Source: Sipunculus nudus (lineage: Eukaryota > Annelida > Sipuncula > Golfingiida > Sipunculidae). Taken from it: a stretch of DNA of 64,000 nucleotides. The notes beneath the pieces were generated by a model, which ran no database searches, had not been told where the DNA came from, and saw nothing but the letters and a program-made list of their open reading frames with translations. The stretch is taken from the NCBI GenBank assembly GCA_026874595.1, contig CM049309.1, positions 21,362,033-21,426,032 of the forward strand. The letters are read 5' to 3'. The position numbers were made by a program, and so were the translations under genes. Shown in pieces: positions 57,460-64,000 of this stretch (positions within the stretch are counted from its first letter, which is position 1; each line of letters opens with the position of its first letter).

Positions 57460-57900
57460 CAATCCCTTAATCCCTGATCTGATCACATGATCAATCCGAG
57501 CTTCCTCTTGTGGCCGGCTTGAACTGTACCTTGTGGTGACACTGTAGGAACAGCACATACTGCGTGGGAAGCCTGTCAAGCTCTGTTTATATCAGTGACA
57601 ATTACAGTTTCAGCACTGAATCACAGCCTTGTGTCACCACCAGGAAGTCGGCCAGTAGTCAGCTGAGAGGTTAGTCACCAGCGCTCCTGGTTGTCTGTCT
57701 GTACATGAGGCTGCTGCTGATGAGCTTACTGGATTCCAGCAGTCCTCACAGGGATCTAACTCTGCCAACCCTGTCACTACTAATAGCCTCCCAAAGTGGA
57801 TCAATCAGGTTTCTACAGGCTGAACAGTCCGTAAAGAATGTGTAACGAGATTCCCGCCTTTATTACAGTCAGACAGCAGACTGGAAAGACTGCCGTAAAA
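57460..57900 (-). promoter_or_regulatory. Possible 5' non-coding exon/promoter region of CDC42SE
   Basis: This patch has higher G+C than its surroundings and lies upstream of the coding start. On the minus strand a good donor, CCA|GTAAGC, is present at 57730/57729, so a 5' UTR exon ending there is conceivable. No promoter element or transcript evidence is visible; this is a guess from composition and one splice site. Confidence 0.2.
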
Positions 57901-58039
57901 TATCACTCAGTCTGATACGTGGAATCTCTCTTGTACAGTATAAAGGCCAAACTGCTTGTATATACATGAGGGCCAGGTACTCAGTACTAAGAGGGTGTAC
58001 AAGGTCGGTACTACACAAGTCAGGTTACCAGGGGTAGAA

Positions 58040-58130
58040 ACTGGCTTTGTGGTTAAGGTGCTGGGAGTGTGGAGCAGAAGGCCCCCCCCCCCCCCCCCCC
58101 CCCCCCCCGTTTCAACCCCCTCCCTACCCC
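58040..58130 (+). repeat. tRNA-like SINE with 27-nt poly-C run
   Basis: TTTGTGGTTAAGGTGCTGGG is a good A-box/D-arm match, and GTTTCAACCCCCTCCC resembles a T-arm/B box. Between them lies an uninterrupted run of 27 C (58082-58108), which has apparently expanded inside the tRNA-like head. Confidence 0.5.
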
Positions 58131-58563
58131 ACTGCCTGAAAAACATAATAGTGAATTCTTACTAGAACCACAGAGATTCTCTCAAATGTCCTACAATTTA
58201 TGCCTTCTGGATTATGCTGAGCCCTGATGCATATAAATCCTAAAATCTAGAAGGCTGAATAATTAAACATTCTTGACATAGGAATTCCTTTATACTCATT
58301 CACTAGACAGTGTAAGAATTTGGGCAAGGACATGTTCATGAAAGAGAAAGTCTGGTGTAAGAAACACTATAATGTTCTTAAAAAGAAAGTGATGGATGTA
58401 AATATATTTGACATCTTTCTCTTTCTACCAATTAAGGAAGTTATATTTTTGTCTCAGTCTGTTAGTGGGTTCACTCACAGAAACTAAATAGATCTAGTAA
58501 TATGAAGACCTAAACATGATGTTGAATATTTTTGTTGGGCCATTTTCTCCCTTTGTCCATCAT

Positions 58564-59190
58564 TTTAAGCTCAGCTAACTCAAAGTCATCTAAGCTATAG
58601 TGATCACTCTTTGTCTGTTGTCCATCTGTCTTTCTGTTAACAGGGCACAAATCATAACTGTTAGACCTGGAATCCTCTAACTGGACATCCAGGGAGGGCC
58701 ATGAAAAATCTCCTTGGAAACCTGAAATTAGTTCTACCCATATTCTCCTAGCTATGGGGCTCAGAAGTACCCCCTAGAATAATGAAAAATTTTGATACAA
58801 AAGCTCCAGTATCTGAACAACTTATATTTTGATCACCATGATTCTTTGCATGCATATTCATCATTAAGTGTTCATCAGTTCCTGTAGACTGGTGGCACCA
58901 ACTGGTTTCTCGAATTTTTACACATTTTCTCTCTATCTTTAAGACCTTCAGAGATGTGGTTGTCTGTAACCATCGCCCCTCGAATCTTCTAACTTAACAT
59001 CCAGGGAGGTCCAAGAAAAATTGTTTTGGAAACCTTATATTAGGTCTCTTTTACCCATATCTTTCAAGCTATGCTTCAGTTGAAAGGGGATACCATCAAC
59101 AAATTTTGATATTCAGATGATAAAATTCCTTTTGTGAATGTCCTCCTTGTCAGCTGAGTGTCAGGATTCCTGAGTCACTTGTTAAACACA
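58564..59190 (+). repeat. Family A element, third copy, two units
   Basis: The left end TTAAGCTCAGCTAACTCAAA, then GTTAACAGGGCACAAATCAT and ATCCAGGGAGGGCCATG, parallel 5526-5700. A second unit starts near 58960 (AACATCCAGGGAGGTCC at 58997). The right end is GTCAGCTGAGTGTCAGGATT then GAGTCACTTGTT, equivalent to 10565-10600. Confidence 0.75.
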
Positions 59191-62100
59191 CTGGTCAAGC
59201 CTCTCTGGCAGTTTTCATATTGTCAGGGCAAAAATGCTTCAAAGTTTTTACAAGATCCAAATGACAAAGGTGTTTCAGTCAAGTGACAAACTGAACAATG
59301 AAAAAGTCTATGAGACTGGTCAACACAAAGGTGGATTATGTGTACAATACAAAGTTAAACTGATCAAGCTGAATTAAAACCAAACTGACAAACATGGCAA
59401 CTTTGGCACAAGAATAATAGTCAACTGGGAAACACCAATATTACTTTTAGTTCATATGAACACAAACTCAATAAACACAACAGAAGTGTCATCACTTTAA
59501 TCCTTATTTCCTTGTATCACACTCTTTATAACAGAATTTACATGATGTGAACATTATTGTAAGGATCCTACACAGTGTGATTACTTGGCATACCTATAGT
59601 AACCTGGCTTTCATATCTGCCATATGTATTTGGTTAACAAGGTGCTAACTGGCAGTGATCTCTCACCATGACATGCAGTACTATATAGTCTCCCCCCTCC
59701 GAGCCTACCATCTGGCCCAAACAGGTCATCCAAACCAGATAACTCCACTACAGGTCATTATAATATACAAATAAATGATAGAGTAAGTATTAAAATAAGT
59801 TTAATATATGTAGGTTTCATATTAGCTGATAAGGCCACTCCACACAAAATGCCTTAGTATTATTATGTAAAAGTTCAATACTGAAAAACAAGTTCTATCT
59901 AAGAAATAGGGATTAAGTCCAAATAACAGACACTAGTAGTCGTTAGAAGACATCCACGGATCATCTATAAATGACCGCATTGTACATGCAGCACTCACAA
60001 GAATTATACCCTGTTATTAACAGATGCCCCAGGGCTACCGGTATAACACATGTATCATTCCTGAATGACCGAAATGAACATGCAGCACAAGTATTACACT
60101 CCTCTGTAAACTCAGGGTATTTTCCGACATCCATTACCCTTCAGCTTATGTTACCAATCATCAGAAAGCCTTGGATACTATGCCTTGGCACATGCACACC
60201 GACCCCTGACCTTCTCTACATCTATTAAACGTGTATTTATATTCTGTTTGCTGATAACATAATGCCAGGCCACACTGGTGTGAGATTCTGCCAAATGAAC
60301 CACACATGAATACCTCTATTATGTGCACTATGGGAACTGGGATACAATGGATATATTTACGATGAAAGTTAGTATGTCTCTCTGGTTAACCACAAAACAG
60401 GATCCGTAAATGATATAACACAGTGCCAATATATATAACAAAATATTAAGAAGGCATATCTACAATCAGAGTCTCTCCAAAAACATAAACATAACTTGAA
60501 TATCTATATAATATTGCCTCACTATATAAATATAAACTACACTAGTGGTACTAATAATTCTTACTAGAAAGGAAATTATTAAAGGAAGAGAAGTTAACTG
60601 ACAATTAAAATAATGCGATAATATCCTTAAAACAATATGGCACAAGCAACATATTTATCTCAAAGAAGCTTTTGATAAAACATACCACACTGATCAATTT
60701 AAAGAGATCATGACACCACCATAATAAAATATTCAAGTTGGACAAAGTAAGTTGGGGAAAATAATATTACTGCAGCAGCACTGTACTGATCAAATAACTA
60801 ACAGATTTATAATCAGTTTAACTTGCCTGATTAAGGCAAATGATAAGCTTGTAATATTGATGGCTAAGCTGTGTTAGAAAAGACACAATGACAAAATCTG
60901 GACTTATTCAATACTTTACTGAATCCTTGAATTCAATAAGTCAATGGAGAATGATTGTAGATATTTATTACCCATGCAAATGTACCAACAGCATTAAGCT
61001 CAGTGGCAGTTTCTACTTCATGGACAGCCTGCACACCAAATATTTTCGCTTCCAAATAAATGAATGCAGATTTATGGAGTGACTGAAAGCTGCGAGGTAT
61101 CTAATGTCCCTCTTCAAACCAACTTCAGGTCTCTGGTATATATCTAAAATTAGATTTGCAGGGGTGTTTGTTGGCTGCTTTCTCACAAAATCAATACACT
61201 GAACCAAAGTCAGTTTTCTGACCAATACTAACAACCAATGGACCAAGCTGGAGGGCCCAAGATAAAGCCTCACAGTAACCCATGTTGAATAGAACACTCC
61301 AGTCACGAGTGGCTCTCAAAGCAAGGCAACCCACAGGGCCACTCAGGGAGGTAAAGGGCTACTCAAAGCATTATGTACCATATAACAAAACGTTATGTCA
61401 TAATGTACATAAAGGTCTCCGAGGCTAAGGTAATCATCCATGATCAATGGTTCACACTTAAGGAATGAATAAATTATAGAAGTTAAGTGCTGTTTACACA
61501 GGCTGGTTTATTGATGACAATAGAAGAAAGGTTAACAAATATTTTTACTTGCTTGTTCTTGCTTACTGCTGCCGCTGCAGGCATAATGCCCTGAGGATGT
61601 TAATATATCCCTACTTATATATCAAACAAAATGTACAGGGGTTACAGTTTTATACCATGTGTACCAATTATCAGAGTACCCCAAACCAATGATAATCCTG
61701 CATCTCAATATATTCCACTTTATAAATCCTTCTCCACAGGTGTAACTTTATTATTTTATTTATCATAATGATTATAAAATGATCCTCTTATTCTCTTATA
61801 TTTTGCTTTATATTGGTAATACTGTAGCGACACTACCCTGCACTGACCAAAACATGGTAATTTTGTTTGGGTATTTCTGTCAATCCCTCCTTGTTTAACA
61901 TCAAATATTCTTGAGAAATTTATCGCCTGCAGCAATATTTACTGTACTTTACTATACTGAGTACTTTACTCCATTCTAACATCCCTATCCAATGGATAAT
62001 CTACCTTATTCTTTTACAAAAAAATAGTTAAATCCATTCTGGTTTAAAAAAATATTAACTTAATGATCTGTTCCATTTTTATACTGTTGTGCCCTGACAC

Positions 62101-63729
62101 ACAATGTCATGCAGGCCATCTGAGTCAAAATGATGAGAAAGAGAATATGCTGAACACTTACTCAAGGAAATTATTATCCATTAAGACATTAATTATTCTT
62201 CTCAGAATCTTCTTTTCAGAGGTTGTGACTATGACTTAGGTTGCACAAGTAATGAAAATATGAATAGATTTATCAATCTTGTTTTTATCTTTTTGCAGGA
62301 GCTCCAAATGAGGTTACGTCATTTCAACTGTATACATATTTTTCTCTCATTTGGCCTTTGGAAAAAATGTTTAGTAGCCTAAAATGTAATAAGAAGAAGA
62401 CAGGTGACAGGGTGACATTCCAAAGAAACATTTCCTAATAACACTGGAGACTATGTCCTGCACATCTTTAGAACATCATTGTCAATGCTTGTCAATATTC
62501 TCATGTTGCAGAATTACTCTTTTAATGCAGTTAAATCTACTGGTGTGACTTTTACTGCAGTCCCAGACAGGAAGGTTAATTCTGTGATGTAATAAAACAG
62601 TCTGGAGCAGGTAGATCTGCAGCTACCGAGGCTGAATCATGGCTTTTATGTGACTGTTCCTGGTCTGCATTCACAGCCCTAGGTGCAAATGAAGCGAAAT
62701 GAAAGAAAGGAACACCAAAAGACCTATACAGACCCATACAGCCTTATAGGGCGTGGGTTTTAACATTAACAGTTTCTTATACAAAATGTAATGCTTTCTT
62801 CAGTGCTTACAATAAGATTTCCCTAAGAGCAGGTACCTTACATGCCTGTCAGGTTTATGTGGCAATGGAGCAATGTAAATATCAAATTTACAGAATGAAC
62901 AAACACCTTCAGTGGTGTTCATATTACAAAGTGTCTAAAAGTAATACCTGATACATAATCTAATCTATCTTATGCATATATAAATATAATTTCCACCTGA
63001 TTACACGTCTTCTTATTTTAATACAGTTAATCTACTGCCGATATGCATTTATGATATACATAATGACAAAAAGTAAGAAAGTATATTCAATTACTACACT
63101 TCCACAATCTTTCTACCATCCCTAGACATGTGTGACTAATAATTAGTCAATTCTGACAAATTTTTAAAGAAAAATAACCCATGGACTGCAGACTACAGTT
63201 TTTGCATAAACTGGCTAATAGAGGCTATAATTAAGTGTATATTAATTGGATGAACAGAATGTAATTATTGTTGACTGAAAATAAAGTTAACACAACCAAA
63301 CTGAGTGGTTACAAATAAGGTGTACATGACCTACTTAATTATGTTGACACATATCTTGTGAAAATGTATTATTTTATCAATCTGCAAGATTGTGAAATTT
63401 GAGCATTACTTTCTTCATTCTGCTGATCATTTTTCATTAGTGCACCTTTATTGGATTTTTAAATTTTAACTTTACTGTACAGAGAATCACAAGCATTTAT
63501 CTGAAAACATGTCAAGCTTCAGGTTTGAAAAGTCACCTGCCATGTTAAAATGACATAAACATCGTTTGTAGTTCTGAGACAGTATCACAAACTTGTTCCA
63601 AGTTCTAGAGTGAGTTTGTAAATGAAGGCATGAATACATCACCAAGTAAATTCAGTAACTGACAATAAATTACCAAGCAAATACTAAAGGAATGGTAAGG
63701 TCATCTGTGTTAGAAAATGCTTGCAGCTT
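59191..63729. other. Upstream intergenic, nothing recognised
   Basis: About 4.5 kb of AT-rich sequence. No exon-like stretch, tRNA, TIR element or tandem array could be supported on either strand. Confidence 0.45.
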
Positions 63730-64000
63730 ATACACAGGGGTAACAGGTACATGAGAGGTTTAGAGCAAAGTAGACTAGACAGGACCAGAGGAGGTAACCA
63801 GGTAGACCACAGGGCCACCACCCGGCCACTACATCAGGTGAAGACCAGCTGGGGTCACTGCGGTGGGAGTTACTGATTGTACTGGTAATGATGGCTGACA
63901 GGTCTCCGGGAGGTAAAGGGCTTTCAATTCCTGCTGACTGAACACTCCAGCTTCCTGATACCTGGGGATACCTTCATTCCACTGACCACAAGATCAATAC
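63730..64000. other. G+C-richer patch at window end
   Basis: Noticeably less A/T-rich than the preceding 4 kb, without an open frame I recognise. It could be the edge of a promoter or non-coding exon continuing beyond the window. Confidence 0.25.

Overview
This is a eukaryotic, AT-rich, repeat-dense window, most likely from a mollusc or another lophotrochozoan. The evidence is short coding exons with GT-AG introns of up to 19 kb, an unusual load of small DNA transposons, and a dispersed repeat whose ends begin with TTTTAGCTCAGCTGA and run into (GTCC)n, a style I associate with molluscan genomes. No bacterial-type gene organisation, operon, CRISPR array or rRNA is visible. Only two host genes can be supported from sequence.

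Gene 1 (plus strand, 41-12805) is the 3' part of an SPPL2-type signal peptide peptidase, an intramembrane aspartyl protease. Eight exons join in frame into about 283 residues carrying all three hallmark motifs (YD, GFGD, QPAL). Its 5' exons lie outside the window. Its introns have been heavily colonised: a 294-bp long hairpin (2040-2333), an inverted copy of a dispersed repeat (2588-2815), two relics of a pogo/Tigger-like transposase (2850-3960), and in the last 7.5-kb intron a roughly 156-bp tandem array (5526-10600). That array is split by a complete hAT transposon (6983-10165) with matching 8-bp target-site duplications and a transposase frame interrupted by one stop codon. Almost every array unit carries a perfect or near-perfect AGGTCAnnnTGACCT palindrome.

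The region 12.8-33.1 kb separates the tails of the two convergent genes. It holds an 8-bp-TSD MITE with palindromic ends (13528-14002), dispersed-repeat copies, a 15-bp minisatellite of about 50 copies (21297-22075), a diverged TIR element (23986-24432), a 40-bp minisatellite (25230-25450) and long stretches with no recognisable content.

Gene 2 (minus strand, 54311 down to 33688) encodes a small CDC42 effector of the CDC42SE/SPEC family: 85 residues in three coding exons, a Cys-rich N-terminus, a polybasic CRIB motif and a conserved tail. Its 19.5-kb intron contains a three-layer nest: a 43-bp minisatellite interrupted by a 2.5-kb element with ~330-bp inverted arms, itself interrupted by a ~840-bp element built of ~175-bp units. 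Several other repeat families lie in the same intron. Upstream of the coding start are a PIF/Harbinger-type MITE (55022-55313) and a 1.4-kb TA-flanked TIR element (55777-57177).

I found no multi-gene system of a new kind. The most unusual things here are repeat-borne: the arrayed nuclear-receptor-like palindromes, the nested insertions, and several TIR elements whose insertion boundaries can be read exactly.
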